Below, one piece after another: positions 1 to 9,300 of a stretch of DNA of 36,215 nt. Location of the stretch: the NCBI GenBank assembly GCA_018710785.1, contig DVJD01000010.1:1-36215 (forward strand), read 5' to 3'. Every line of letters starts with the position of its first letter. Within the stretch, counting starts at the first letter, position 1. Origin of the DNA: Candidatus Fimimorpha excrementavium (GTDB lineage: Bacteria; Bacillota; Clostridia; Lachnospirales; Lachnospiraceae). Both the position numbers and the translations under genes were made by a program. The notes below the pieces were generated by a model, which worked only from the letters and a program-made list of their open reading frames with translations, made no database searches and was not told the origin of the DNA.

Positions 1-110
1 GTACTTGATTTTTCCAGCCGGCACGGCGCAGAAAAATCTTAGTACCGCTACGTTTTTCATTGAGCGAGAGCGCCCCGACAGGGAACAGGTTCGCTTCCTC
101 CGGCTGTCCG
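1..110 (-). repeat. Long palindromic repeat, partial copy at window edge
   Basis: This stretch matches the reverse complement of about 10390-10506, so the window holds two copies of one dispersed palindromic element. Bases 1-45 form the tip of its hairpin: GTACT (1-5) pairs with AGTAC (41-45), and GATTTTTC (7-14) pairs with GAAAAATC (31-38). The apex GCCG/CGGC is also self-complementary. The other copy has GATTCTTT with AAAGAATC in the same stem, so the substitutions compensate each other. The left half of the element lies outside the window. It sits just 5' of the isomerase remnant. Confidence 0.75.
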
Positions 111-169
111 GGTTGTCTCATCAAAACGCTATTCCTCTTAATGCGTTTCGCAATCGTTTGTTTTTTTCA

Positions 170-580
170 GTAGAAGACGGCACCATTTTGCTGGGACATG
201 ACGGGCCCTTCCACCTGGCCATCGCAAAGGGAAAGCCCATCCTTCGCGGCATGCGCCTGTTCCATGGAAAGCAGGGGGCCGGTGTTTCGGTGGAAGCCAA
301 GGTCCGCACGGGCGCCATCACCAACCTGGCCTGCACGCAGACGGCTGACGGGCAGCTGAAGCTGATCATCACGGAGGCCGAGGCCACAGACGGCCCCATC
401 ATGACCATCGGCAACACCCAGACGCCGGTTCGATTCAAAAAAGATCCGGACGCGTATATGGACGAGTGGTTTGCCGAGGCTGCCACCCACCACTTTGCCA
501 TGAGTGTGGGCCATAATGGCAGTTTGCTGGAAAAGACGGCAAAGATTTTGAATATTAAAAGCGTGACATTGGATCGGTGA
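170..580 (+). pseudogene. L-arabinose/L-fucose isomerase-family C-terminal remnant
   Basis: The frame read from about 170 matches the C-terminal part of the L-arabinose/L-fucose isomerase family. Recognisable pieces are GHDGPFHLA, FHGKQGAGVSVE, IGNTQTPVRF and the end motif THHFAMSVGHNGSLLE. These enzymes interconvert aldose and ketose sugars, and their C-terminal domain contributes metal-binding histidines. Only about 137 of the usual 450-500 residues are present. Upstream in the same frame the sequence is the palindromic repeat (1-110), not isomerase, and no ribosome binding site or good start is visible. I read it as a 5'-truncated pseudogene broken by, or next to, the repeat. The rest of the gene could lie upstream of the window beyond an inserted element. 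Confidence 0.6.
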
Positions 581-730
581 AGAAGGATAAAGTGGGGCTT
601 GCCAATCCATGACTTAACAGGTAAACTAGTAGAGGAATCAGAAGGGCGCGGGCGAAACGGCTGCCATTTTTTTGGTGCTGCGCCTGCGGTCCTTTTGGAG
701 TACGATACTGGAAAACCGGAGGAATGAGTT

Positions 731-2128
731 GTGAATACGCGCTTGAAAACATGGTTTGGCAAACATGCATCTCTGATGAAAACCATTTATGTACTGGCCT
801 GGCCCGCTGTGCTGGAACAGCTTTTGCAGACGGTGGTGCAGTATACGGATACGGCCATGGTGGGGAGGATCAGCCCCCAGGCATCGGCGGCCACGGGGCT
901 GACGACGACCATGACCTGGCTGGTCAACGCTCCCATGTTCGCACTGGGAATCGGCTTTTTGGCCTATATCGCAGAGTCCATCGGCGCAAAGGATGAGGAG
1001 AGGGCCAGAAAAACGGGGATTCAGGCTCTCTATTTTATCGCGGCCATCGGATTGATTCTGATGATTCTTACCCTGTCCATCAGCCCGTTTCTGCCAGGAT
1101 GGCTGGGAGCGGAAGAAGAGATCCGGGCCAATGCCAGCATTTATTTCGGCATCATCTGCGCGCCCATGCTGTTTCGCGCCGCCACCATCATACTGGGGTC
1201 GGTGCTGCGCGGCGTGGGGGATACGAAGCATCCCATGATCGCCAATTTATTCATGAATCTGACCAACATTGTGCTGAATTTCTTCCTGATTTACGAGACC
1301 AGGACGGCCTCCGTCCTGGGAATGGAACTTTGGATTCCGGGGGCCGGATGGGGCGTGGCAGGCGCCGCCATCGCCACAGCGATCTCCTACTGTGTGGGCG
1401 GAGTCATGATGTTTCACACCTATTGGAACAATCCGCGCCTTTCCCCCAAGGGACATTCGCTGCGGTTTGATTCCTATGTGTCGAGACGCTGCCTGCGGAT
1501 CGCATTTCCGGTGGCCCTGGAACGGATCAGCGCCTGTCTGGGGCAGGTGGTGTTTACGTCGCTGGTGACCCGGCTGGGAACCATGGCGCTGGCCACCCAT
1601 TCCATCGCCATCACGGCGGAACAGGCCTGCTACATTCCCGGATACGGCATGCAGGCAGCGGCTTCCACGCTGGCGGGCAACTCGCTGGGCGAGCGAAACG
1701 AGGTCAAATTCCGCCAGGTGACCAAAATCATCACGGCCATCGCCGTGATTCTGATGACCATCACCGGCGCTCTGGTGTTCTTGTTTCCCGGATTTATGAT
1801 GTCCATTTTTACCACCGATGAACAGGTCATCGCCGGAGGAATCCGCGTGCTGCGCATCGTATCCGTATCCGAACCCATCTTTGCGGCCCTGATCATCCTG
1901 GAGGGGATCTTCAATGGAATCGGCGATACGAAAGCCCCCTTCTTCTTCTCCATTCTGTCCATGTGGGGCGTGCGCATCCTGGGAACCTGCCTGTGCCTGT
2001 TTGTGCTGGATGCCGGGCTGGAGGCAGTCTGGATCTGTATGGTATGCGACAATGTGACCCGCTGCATCCTGCTGGCGTCTCGGTTTGTCCGCGGGGGATG
2101 GAAGAAGCGGTTCGCGAGGATAGAGTGA
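731..2128 (+). CDS. MATE family efflux transporter
   Basis: A 465-residue polytopic membrane protein of the usual MATE length (about 450), with roughly 12 hydrophobic segments in two halves. Typical features are the early YTDTAMVGRISPQASAATGL stretch after TM1, the repeated GNGIGDTK/GVGDTKHP loops in each half (GVLRGVGDTKHPM near residue 160 and EGIFNGIGDTKAP near 395), and a mid-protein basic loop. The family exports cationic drugs or metabolites by Na+ or H+ antiport in the cytoplasmic membrane. The GTG start at 731 is chosen because GGAGGA lies about 8 bases upstream. A strong terminator follows at 2177, so it is probably monocistronic and an ordinary flanking gene. The substrate cannot be told from sequence. 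Confidence 0.93.
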   Translation: MNTRLKTWFGKHASLMKTIYVLAWPAVLEQLLQTVVQYTDTAMVGRISPQASAATGLTTTMTWLVNAPMFALGIGFLAYIAESIGAKDEERARKTGIQALYFIAAIGLILMILTLSISPFLPGWLGAEEEIRANASIYFGIICAPMLFRAATIILGSVLRGVGDTKHPMIANLFMNLTNIVLNFFLIYETRTASVLGMELWIPGAGWGVAGAAIATAISYCVGGVMMFHTYWNNPRLSPKGHSLRFDSYVSRRCLRIAFPVALERISACLGQVVFTSLVTRLGTMALATHSIAITAEQACYIPGYGMQAAASTLAGNSLGERNEVKFRQVTKIITAIAVILMTITGALVFLFPGFMMSIFTTDEQVIAGGIRVLRIVSVSEPIFAALIILEGIFNGIGDTKAPFFFSILSMWGVRILGTCLCLFVLDAGLEAVWICMVCDNVTRCILLASRFVRGGWKKRFARIE

Positions 2129-2176
2129 ATGGGAAAGATAAACATGTAGTGTAGGAAAATTTTCTGTTTTTAATGA

Positions 2177-2227
2177 AAAAAATGCGGTAAAAGGTACGAT
2201 TTAGAAGTATCTTTTACCGCATTTTTT
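2177..2227 (+). terminator. Rho-independent terminator after the MATE gene
   Basis: A 17-bp perfect stem (2177-2193 with 2211-2227) has core TGCGGTAAAAG/CTTTTACCGCA flanked by A and T runs, with a 17-base loop. It can work in either direction and insulates the transporter from the module downstream. From 2228 to 2462 I see no gene, only AT-rich sequence that may hold the promoter for the small gene at 2463; no convincing -35/-10 pair stands out. Confidence 0.9.
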
Positions 2228-2462
2228 GTGCAGAAAAGGGGAGTAAGGAGACCGCATAATACGGACGGATTGATTGGATTCTTTGACAAAAGCCGTAAAA
2301 GTCACAAAAATCTTCCGAAAGTAGGAATGAGTTTTTGATGAAAATACGGTACTTTATGATATAGAAAGGCAAATGCCTGTAAAGGGATTGGCCTTTTGAT
2401 AAAGGAATGGGCAGGCGCATTCCTTTGCAACAAAACTTTTTTCATTAAGGGAGGATTTGCTT

Positions 2463-2636
2463 ATGAGCAAGAGATATGATTTTACCGCTTGGGACAATTC
2501 GGACAGATCGGAGTTTTACGATGATGACGGTAATCTGGAGACGACGTGGGTGGATCGTTACCATTGGGACGGCACCTATTCCCACACAGTTGTGTACAAT
2601 GCCGACGACGAGAAAATTGACAGCTTTATAAAGTAA
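2463..2636 (+). CDS. Small acidic hypothetical protein (57 aa)
   Basis: A strong AAGGGAGG ribosome binding site about 8 bases before the ATG and a clean 57-codon frame support a real small gene. The product starts MSKRYDFTAWDNSDRS and is rich in Asp, Tyr and Trp (TTWVDRYHWDGTYSHT), with no hydrophobic segment or signal peptide, so it should be a soluble acidic protein. I do not recognise a family. It is the first gene of the module ending at 12036 and is separated from the next gene by a GC-rich hairpin (2674-2703). It could be a regulator or small partner of the module, but nothing in the sequence decides this. Confidence 0.7.
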   Translation: MSKRYDFTAWDNSDRSEFYDDDGNLETTWVDRYHWDGTYSHTVVYNADDEKIDSFIK

Positions 2637-2673
2637 CTCTGTAAGATTGGAATAGCTGAATAACAGATCAGTC

Positions 2674-2703
2674 GGCTGTCCCGCGGCCTGCAGCGGGACG
2701 GCC
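2674..2703 (+). terminator. GC-rich hairpin between small gene and lipoprotein gene
   Basis: An 11-bp stem (2674-2684 with 2693-2703, GGCTGTCCCGC with GCGGGACGGCC, one G-U pair) surrounds an 8-base loop. No U-run follows, so it may be an attenuator or mRNA-stability hairpin rather than a full terminator. Confidence 0.5.
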
Positions 2704-2734
2704 CATGGAGGAAAACGTAGAGAAAGGAGAACGA

Positions 2735-4108
2735 ATGGAAAAAATCAGGTGGACGGCGTTTTTTTGTATTGTTTTCGTACTTTTGTGGGCGAGCGGATGT
2801 GGGGAGAAAAAGAGTGTCACATTTCCGGCGGAACTTCCCGAAGAGCTGGCGATGGAAAGTCAGGGAAAAAATACGGCGGAGACGACGCTGGATGTGTTTT
2901 TCTCGAATCAGAGCGATACCATGGGCTATCTGACTTTGGCGTTTGGCGAGAGGGAAGCCCAGGGGACGCTGGTGAAACTGATGCAGAGCCTTCAGTTGGT
3001 AAACCGGCAGTATGCAGCTAGGGCATTCCTCTTACAGGAAGAGGACGGCGTATTGGCCTGGGCGGAATCGGAAGAAAATCTATACGATCTCTATGGAAAG
3101 GAAGAAACATACCGGATCGCCGATCTGCCGTTTGCCTGCGGAAACAGCCCGCTGACAGCCGCAGCGCAGATGGAGCGGGAGGAGACGGCGGATTTATCGG
3201 TATTTATCACGAATCTCTCATCGTCGGCCATGGAAAATTATGAGTACGCCATGTGGCTAACAGAGACATACGAGAGAGTTCAGCTCATCGCGTTTATGCT
3301 TCCCTATGAGGGGACTGCCGTGATTAGCGATCCGGATCGAAGCGGGAAGGCCAGGGTTTCGGAAGTAAGCGGTGAGCGGCCGATGTACTTGATCATAGGG
3401 GGGACGGAAGAGGCGATGGATCCCTATATGACAGAACTTCTTTATGATTTGGAGGATGTGGCGGGACTGACCGAAGGAGCAGATTTTTATACCGATTTTA
3501 TCGACCGGGAGACGATTCAAGCCATGTATGAAGAAGGAGAGCTGACCGCGCTGCCGACAGCGGAGGATTTGGAACAGTTGGACGATCCCGCGTATTCCAG
3601 ACAGATGGAGCTGCAGATGGATGCACCGGTGGATTACTGTCCTGTCTATACATATTCTCACGCAAAAGGACTGAAAAAAGCAGACGAAAACTGGGCGCTG
3701 CGGTTTGCGGCAAATCTGCCGGAAACCGGTTATGAAACGGTTATAAAGGCAGACTGCTATACGGTTCGGGACGGCGCCTATGTGAAGATGGATGAAGGGA
3801 AGGATACATTTTTTCAGGTCGCGGATACTAGAGAGGAAAACGGGACAGTAACGATAAGCGGCCATCCCCAGGATGCTGGAGAATTACCGGAAGCGGTATT
3901 GGTTCATTTTGGAGCTGGGCTGGATATGAGCACGCAGCGGGAGCAGAAAAAACAGACGATCCTGGAGCGATTTGACAGCGGTCAGACCGCAGAATATTTT
4001 CAGAAAACAGCCGGTTTGCGTGCGTTTCTGGAGACCGTGGAACAAAATGTGGAAAACGAATCGGTCTGGGCCGTGGAAAAAACGATTCTGCTTGTGAATC
4101 TTCCTTAA
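2735..4108 (+). CDS. Predicted lipoprotein, possibly with a degenerate vWA-like fold
   Basis: A 457-residue protein with a lipoprotein signal peptide: MEKIRWTAFF, a hydrophobic core, then LLWASGC, with Cys22 the likely lipidation site. It should be anchored on the outer face of the membrane. The mature part is acidic and has no repeats. Segments LDVFFSNQSDTMGYL (near residue 52), DLSVFITNLSSSAM and VQLIAFMLPYEG resemble the beta-strand/loop order of a von Willebrand factor A domain, but a proper DxSxS metal site is missing, so this fold call is tentative. The ATG at 2735 is preferred over 2705 because AGAAAGGAG lies just upstream and the signal peptide then begins properly. It leads the tubulin-like/Hsp70-like/vWA module. 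Confidence 0.75.
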   Translation: MEKIRWTAFFCIVFVLLWASGCGEKKSVTFPAELPEELAMESQGKNTAETTLDVFFSNQSDTMGYLTLAFGEREAQGTLVKLMQSLQLVNRQYAARAFLLQEEDGVLAWAESEENLYDLYGKEETYRIADLPFACGNSPLTAAAQMEREETADLSVFITNLSSSAMENYEYAMWLTETYERVQLIAFMLPYEGTAVISDPDRSGKARVSEVSGERPMYLIIGGTEEAMDPYMTELLYDLEDVAGLTEGADFYTDFIDRETIQAMYEEGELTALPTAEDLEQLDDPAYSRQMELQMDAPVDYCPVYTYSHAKGLKKADENWALRFAANLPETGYETVIKADCYTVRDGAYVKMDEGKDTFFQVADTREENGTVTISGHPQDAGELPEAVLVHFGAGLDMSTQREQKKQTILERFDSGQTAEYFQKTAGLRAFLETVEQNVENESVWAVEKTILLVNLP

Positions 4109-4138
4109 TTTTGCTGGTTATGTGAAATTCAGAGCTTT

Positions 4139-4259
4139 GAAGGGAGAACCCTTCGGCCTGTGAATATTCGCAGGAAACAGAAGAATTGGTGAGGAGAGTT
4201 GCGGAAGGTAGGGTTCAAAGAATGAGGATTTATGCAGCTCTGCGAGTTTTGCAATTACC
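4139..4259 (+). promoter_or_regulatory. Shared upstream sequence, copy A
   Basis: About 120 bases closely resembling 10543-10653 and, more weakly, 21560-21641. Shared pieces are CCTTCGGCCTGTGAAT, GGAAACAGAAGAA, TGGTGAGGAG, GAAGGTAGGG, GAGGATTTATGC and the 3' end GAGTTTTGCAATTACC. It lies 33 bases before the start of the gene at 4293. It begins with a short hairpin, GAAGGG AGAA CCCTTC (4139-4154), where copy B instead carries the 150-bp palindrome. It could be a promoter/operator or a 5' UTR element; no known riboswitch fits. Confidence 0.6.
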
Positions 4260-4292
4260 TAATATGGGAGAAAAAAGAAAGGAGCAGACAAA

Positions 4293-4733
4293 ATGTCAGT
4301 GGGAAAAGAAAGAGAAAACAAGTATCGCGATGGAAGAGAACAAAAGAAAATCCCGCCCTTCTTTAAGGGAAGTGTCTATGTGGTTGGCGGAGCGGCCGGG
4401 GTTATCATCCTGACGCTGATTTTGACAGCCGGGTTTAGTCTGGTTACATTCGATCCGGACAGCCAGGCCGCGCTGATCAGTTTGCAGATTCTGCTGCCCA
4501 TGGCGGAGTTTCTGGTGTATTTGGTGTGGTACCGGATAAAAAAGGACCGGACCAATGTGAGGGCATACAAGGGAACCGTGTTCTGGTGGATTACGCCTCT
4601 TATTTTGCTGGCGTTGGCCGCCGTCTTCCTTGCAGCGTTCTGGATACCGTATTCCCTTGGGTTTGTGGGACTCAGTATCCTGGTGACGGCAGTCACGGGA
4701 GCGTTTGCCTTCTTTACCTGCAGGCCGTTTTGA
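4293..4733 (+). CDS. Small polytopic membrane protein
   Basis: A 146-residue protein with a charged cytoplasmic N terminus (MSVGKERENKYRDGREQKK) followed by four likely transmembrane segments around residues 28-50, 60-78, 92-113 and 118-140. The basic stretch YRIKKDRTNVRAYKG between the second and third suggests a cytoplasmic loop. AAAGGAGCAGACAAA before the ATG gives a good ribosome binding site. I recognise no family. The next gene starts 61 bases downstream, so they are probably cotranscribed. It may recruit the soluble tubulin-like and Hsp70-like partners to the membrane; this is inference from the neighbourhood only. Confidence 0.75.
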   Translation: MSVGKERENKYRDGREQKKIPPFFKGSVYVVGGAAGVIILTLILTAGFSLVTFDPDSQAALISLQILLPMAEFLVYLVWYRIKKDRTNVRAYKGTVFWWITPLILLALAAVFLAAFWIPYSLGFVGLSILVTAVTGAFAFFTCRPF

Positions 4734-4794
4734 TGAGAATGGGAGGAGATCAGGCAAAAAACGTGGAACATTTGCGCAGAGAGGAGACATGCCA

Positions 4795-6351
4795 ATGAAA
4801 AAAGTCGTAATAGGGATAGCCAGCGGAAGCGGGCTGAAACACGTATTCTTTTTGCTGGCCGCCTTAATCGCGGGGGCGGCCGGAAGAGAGCTGGAAATCG
4901 TGCTGGTCAGCATGGATAAGGACAGAGAAAGTCCCCAGCATGTACAGATGGAACAAACGGTGAAACGGTTTCGGAAAATCATAAAAAAGCTGCCGCCGGG
5001 ATATCAGATCTCGATTCGATATGAATATGACGACATTATGAAAGACCGTCTGGGAGAATTTACAGAAGATACGACGATGGAAGAACTGCTCCCAAAAGAG
5101 GATGTGAAAATTTTAAAAGATCTCTGTACAGATGAAGAATTAAAGACAAAACCGGCCAATGGATATTATGGAAAACCAGCCGTGGGAGATCTTGCGAATC
5201 ATATGACGAGCCGAATGGACAGGGAATGGAAGATCATCGAGGAAATCCGATCCGGCCTTCGCAGATACGATACGATCTACATTGCCATCGGCAGTTCCTT
5301 TGGAGGGCAGGGAAGCAATGAAGTGCTGAATACCGTGAAACAGGTGGCGGAAACCTTTGAGAAAAGCAGAAAAGAAGATACAAACGGGCATCGGCTGTTT
5401 ATCTACTGTATTTATATACTTCCTTATTTTACCTGGGAGTATCGGGAAGGCCACAGCATCATCGCCTATGTATTCTGGCCCAATGCGGCGGAGAATCTGA
5501 AAAGCAATTGGAAGAAGATATGGCCGGATTTTCAGGCAATGGAACATGGAATATCTGTCCTCGACGGTCTGGCGCTTCCGGGAACGGTCGGTCTGGATGA
5601 GATTACAGACGAGTACAGCGAAGCGAAAGGGCAGGACAGGCATTTCCATGTGATGGATATGGCGATTGCCAACGAAGTCATCCACTTTATCAATCAGGAT
5701 CTGCCAAAGCCGGGGAGAGGACAGCGGCCGATTTATCAGGAAGAATGGCTGATGGATGGAGTGGAACACGTGGAATGGACCACCATATTTGAAGGAAACA
5801 GCGATACGGGACGCGCATTTATCCGCGGATTTCGGTTCTTCGTATGTGTCTATATTCTTCTGAAATACCTGGTGAAGAGTGACGATATGGAGAGAGAGGT
5901 GATTTTTGATCGAATTTATGGAAAAGAACTGTTCAAACGCAGTGTGCGGGCCAGAAATTATCTGGAGCAGAACAGGGAGATTATGGTAACGCTGAGGAAG
6001 ATTTTTGGCGAAATGATGGAACTGGCAGAGGATATGCTGGGCGCGCTGGCGGATCTGTGCCAGAGCAGCCGCCTGGGACATACGGCGCCTGTCACTGAGC
6101 TGGCGGATGCGGAACGGATTATTCGGATACTGAAAGAAGAAAGCGCAGATCTGGATACCAAACTGGATGAGATCATTCTGGTGGATGAAGCATACGAGAA
6201 GACATCTCTGACGGTCCGTGCGGTACACAATTGGATTTGTGATCAGATTCAAATCGGAAGAGGAAGAAATGAGACGCCGGAGAAAACAGCCGCTTTTTTA
6301 TTCGGAAAGGTTTATGAAGCGGTGAAACAGGCGGAGACCGGCACGCTTTAA
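4795..6351 (+). CDS. Tubulin/FtsZ-superfamily-like GTPase (divergent)
   Basis: A 518-residue soluble protein. The N terminus KKVVIGIASGSGLKHVFFL followed by LEIVLVSMDKD looks like the first nucleotide-binding strand and loop of a tubulin-like fold. Near residues 160-175, YIAIGSSFGGQGSNEVL resembles the tubulin/FtsZ signature GGGTGTG: strand, glycine-rich loop, helix. The C-terminal third (from about 380) is predominantly helical with acidic and basic heptad-like stretches. ATG 4795 is chosen over 4789 because GAGGAG then has an 8-base spacing. Divergent FtsZ-like families next to vWA genes have been described and proposed to act in membrane remodelling; membership here is my inference and GTPase activity is unproven. 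Confidence 0.6.
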   Translation: MKKVVIGIASGSGLKHVFFLLAALIAGAAGRELEIVLVSMDKDRESPQHVQMEQTVKRFRKIIKKLPPGYQISIRYEYDDIMKDRLGEFTEDTTMEELLPKEDVKILKDLCTDEELKTKPANGYYGKPAVGDLANHMTSRMDREWKIIEEIRSGLRRYDTIYIAIGSSFGGQGSNEVLNTVKQVAETFEKSRKEDTNGHRLFIYCIYILPYFTWEYREGHSIIAYVFWPNAAENLKSNWKKIWPDFQAMEHGISVLDGLALPGTVGLDEITDEYSEAKGQDRHFHVMDMAIANEVIHFINQDLPKPGRGQRPIYQEEWLMDGVEHVEWTTIFEGNSDTGRAFIRGFRFFVCVYILLKYLVKSDDMEREVIFDRIYGKELFKRSVRARNYLEQNREIMVTLRKIFGEMMELAEDMLGALADLCQSSRLGHTAPVTELADAERIIRILKEESADLDTKLDEIILVDEAYEKTSLTVRAVHNWICDQIQIGRGRNETPEKTAAFLFGKVYEAVKQAETGTL

Positions 6352-6369
6352 TTCAGAAAGGAGTTTTTT

Positions 6370-9300
6370 ATGGCCAATTTTAATCATAATGAAATACCAA
6401 GGGATGGTTTGCAGCCTGTCACAAAGTCGGATGAGACGATTCTGGAAACGGTGGATGAGATTGCGAGGCAGAAAGGAAAGGATTCCGATGGGAATCCGAT
6501 CCGGGCGCTGACACAGAGCATGACGGATTTTTTAAATGGAATGGAAAATACGGTTCATATGATGATCCTGATGCTGCTTTTTTTTATGGAATCCATTTTT
6601 TGCGGATATCGGATTCGGTACAAAACGATTGGTTTCAAGGATAAGGGATTAGAAAAGTATTTTACCGACCAATTGAAAACAGAAACAATCCAGACGGCGG
6701 TGCTTCATATGGACGACGAAACAGAATTTACCATCGCCTGGATGTCCGAGCCGAATTATTGGGTTCCCATTCCACGCTTTCCCGCTCGCGAAGCGGCGGA
6801 AGCGCTTGGAGGGGAAGAGCGGCTGCTGGATTTGGCGATGGGAAACCCATCACAAAAAGAAATCATGGACTTTTTTCACACATATCTGTCCCAGTGTTCG
6901 GATTATGAAAAGGCAGAAATGCATCATGGCCTGAGCCAATATGACGGATTTGAACGGAACCGGACGGCAAAACCTTTTTATGAGGCGATCATGAAGGAGA
7001 CAGACGGAGCGGAGAGCCTTCCAGCGGAAATCAAGGAACCAATTTTTATCGACAAGATGCTTTTGGTATCCGCAAGAAAGGGCGAAGACGGCAGGGATGT
7101 ATCCCTTGTGGGCGAAGCGCCGCGCGCGGTCTGTGTGCAGATTGACGGCACAACCTATACGGGATTGGTGCCGATCACCGGGCAGATGACACAGACGGTG
7201 AAAGAAGTCGATGTCGTCCTCAGGGAACGGTTAAAAGGTCTTCTGGTAACGATTTATCTGGAAGGCAAGGAAAAACCGGTACGAAAAAAATTCTTTTCCA
7301 GAGAGCATATTCGATATGTACAAAATTTCGGTCCGGTTTTGCTGCTTCCGGCGGCAAGTATTATGGCTGCCAGGACCAGGCAGATCCTGATTCAGATGCT
7401 GATTCCCAGCGGTATCCCCAAAAGCGGCGCATGGATGGAAGGCGTCCGGGAAGAAACAGCAGCCGTGATTCCCAGGCAGAAAAATCATCTGATGGGCATT
7501 CATACGTCAAGAACGCCGATGCGGTGGCTTGCCCAGCCGTTAGACGAGTATCCGGATAAAATTTCCTTTGTCTATACGGATACGAAAATGGAAGAACTGC
7601 CGGTTGATGATCGGGAACGATGCAGCGGTACAGGGAAGGAAAAAGCCGGAGTCATTTTGTTGAAACCATTGGAAAAGCTGCCTCTTCACAGAAAGGGGAA
7701 GCTGACGGCCGGGATTGACTTTGGAAGTTCATCCATTAAGGCTGGCTGGATGATGGCAGGAGAACGCGCGCATACAAGCATGGAGCTGGCTCCTTATCAG
7801 CTTTTGACGCCGCCCATTGAGAAGTTTGATTCCCTTATGAGACGGATGGGGCTGGCGGATACCAGAAACCGTACCTATCTTCCAACCATGGTCATGTCTT
7901 ATAAAGGAAATCTGGGGGAGGAAGCCCTGCAGCCCTATCTCCACGGCGTGATTTTCCCCATGGACAACCATATGGGAGAAAGCATCTTCGCAAAAGACGG
8001 GGATTCCATGAAACGTCAGGGAATTGAGACGGATCTGAAGTTTGGAGAGCCTAGCCAGGAGCGGGAGAATGCCGCGAAGATCATGGCGGCGCAGATGGCC
8101 AGATGTATCGGCATGAAGGCGCTGGAAGAAGGGGCGGATGAATTAGATGTGCGGATTTCTTACCCCAATCGGGAGGTGAAAGAACACATGGAAGAAGTCT
8201 GGAAAAATGCGCTCAGAGAAGAATGTGACAATCAGGGAATCCGGTGGAAGGAACCTTCCTTTATTCTGGAATCCCAGGCCATAGAAGTGTACCTTCACAG
8301 CCTGCCTCCGGACGAGGCGCCCAACAGAACCAGTCCCCATATCATCTTAGACGGCGGCCATGGGACAACCGATCTGTCCTTTGTGAAGGAGACAAAAGAC
8401 GGACAGGTGACCGTTCAGGCGTCCATCCGCTATGCGGGAGAGGCCATTTTGATTGACCCGCTGGTGCAGTTTCTGCTGCATCGGGAAGAGGAGTTTAAAC
8501 GGCTCTGGAAGGACGAAGAACATGGAGACAATAAGGAAAGGGAGCTTCTCCTGGATAGTCTGGCGGAGTATGCCAGGAAATACAAATCGGCAGCATCCGA
8601 GGATGGAAGAAACGGCGGCGGGGAGATGAGCGCAAAGCAGATTTTGGGACAGATGAAGGCCATGCTGCTCCTGCTGATTGAAACGATCGGATTCCGGGAT
8701 CTGACCGAATATAAGAAGATGCCGGGATACCGGGAGATCGAACGTTTCCTTACTCTCGTGCGCGGCCGGTTTATCCAGCTGATGTATCTGGTCTCCGCAT
8801 GTCTGAGAGGGGAAGAGCCGTGTTTTGATCTTCGTATCTACCTGGCTGGCGGAATCCGCTTTGCCCTGCGTCTGTGCGAGGGGATGGATATGAGCCGGAT
8901 GAACGAGATGCCGGTGGCAGACACATTCCGGCAGATTTTCCGGGATGTGTTTGGGACAGGTACGGAAGTCAGCTTTCATTCGATCAACAGTGAAAAGAGA
9001 ACGGATATCGTAGAAGGTCTGCTCGCGGACGATCTGGATCGCCATACCGTATGCAGGCAGGAGGAAATCAAACTGCTGGAAAAGGAAAGCCCTTATTTGC
9101 AGGCAGAACGGATCCCCGCTCTCGAACAGGCCTACCGCCGCCTGACGGAATCGTTAAAGGGGCTGTCACTGCGCCGGGAGAGAAGAAGCGTGCCGTTTAC
9201 GGAGTACCTTGACATCGGGAAAGGAACCGAGGACGATGCCGACTGGCAGAAAGAAAATAAAAAACTGTTTGACCGTTGTCGGGATAATCTTTACGAGACG

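Noticed and set aside
5-169. N-terminal extension of the isomerase frame
   Set aside because: The frame stays open from the window start, but its first part is the palindromic repeat, also seen non-coding at 10401-10552, and no ribosome binding site or ATG supports it.
4139-4259. A known riboswitch (for example cobalamin) in the shared upstream sequence
   Set aside because: A few pieces such as ACTGGTGAGG look suggestive, but the conserved boxes of known classes are not present in order, so I left it as an unassigned element.
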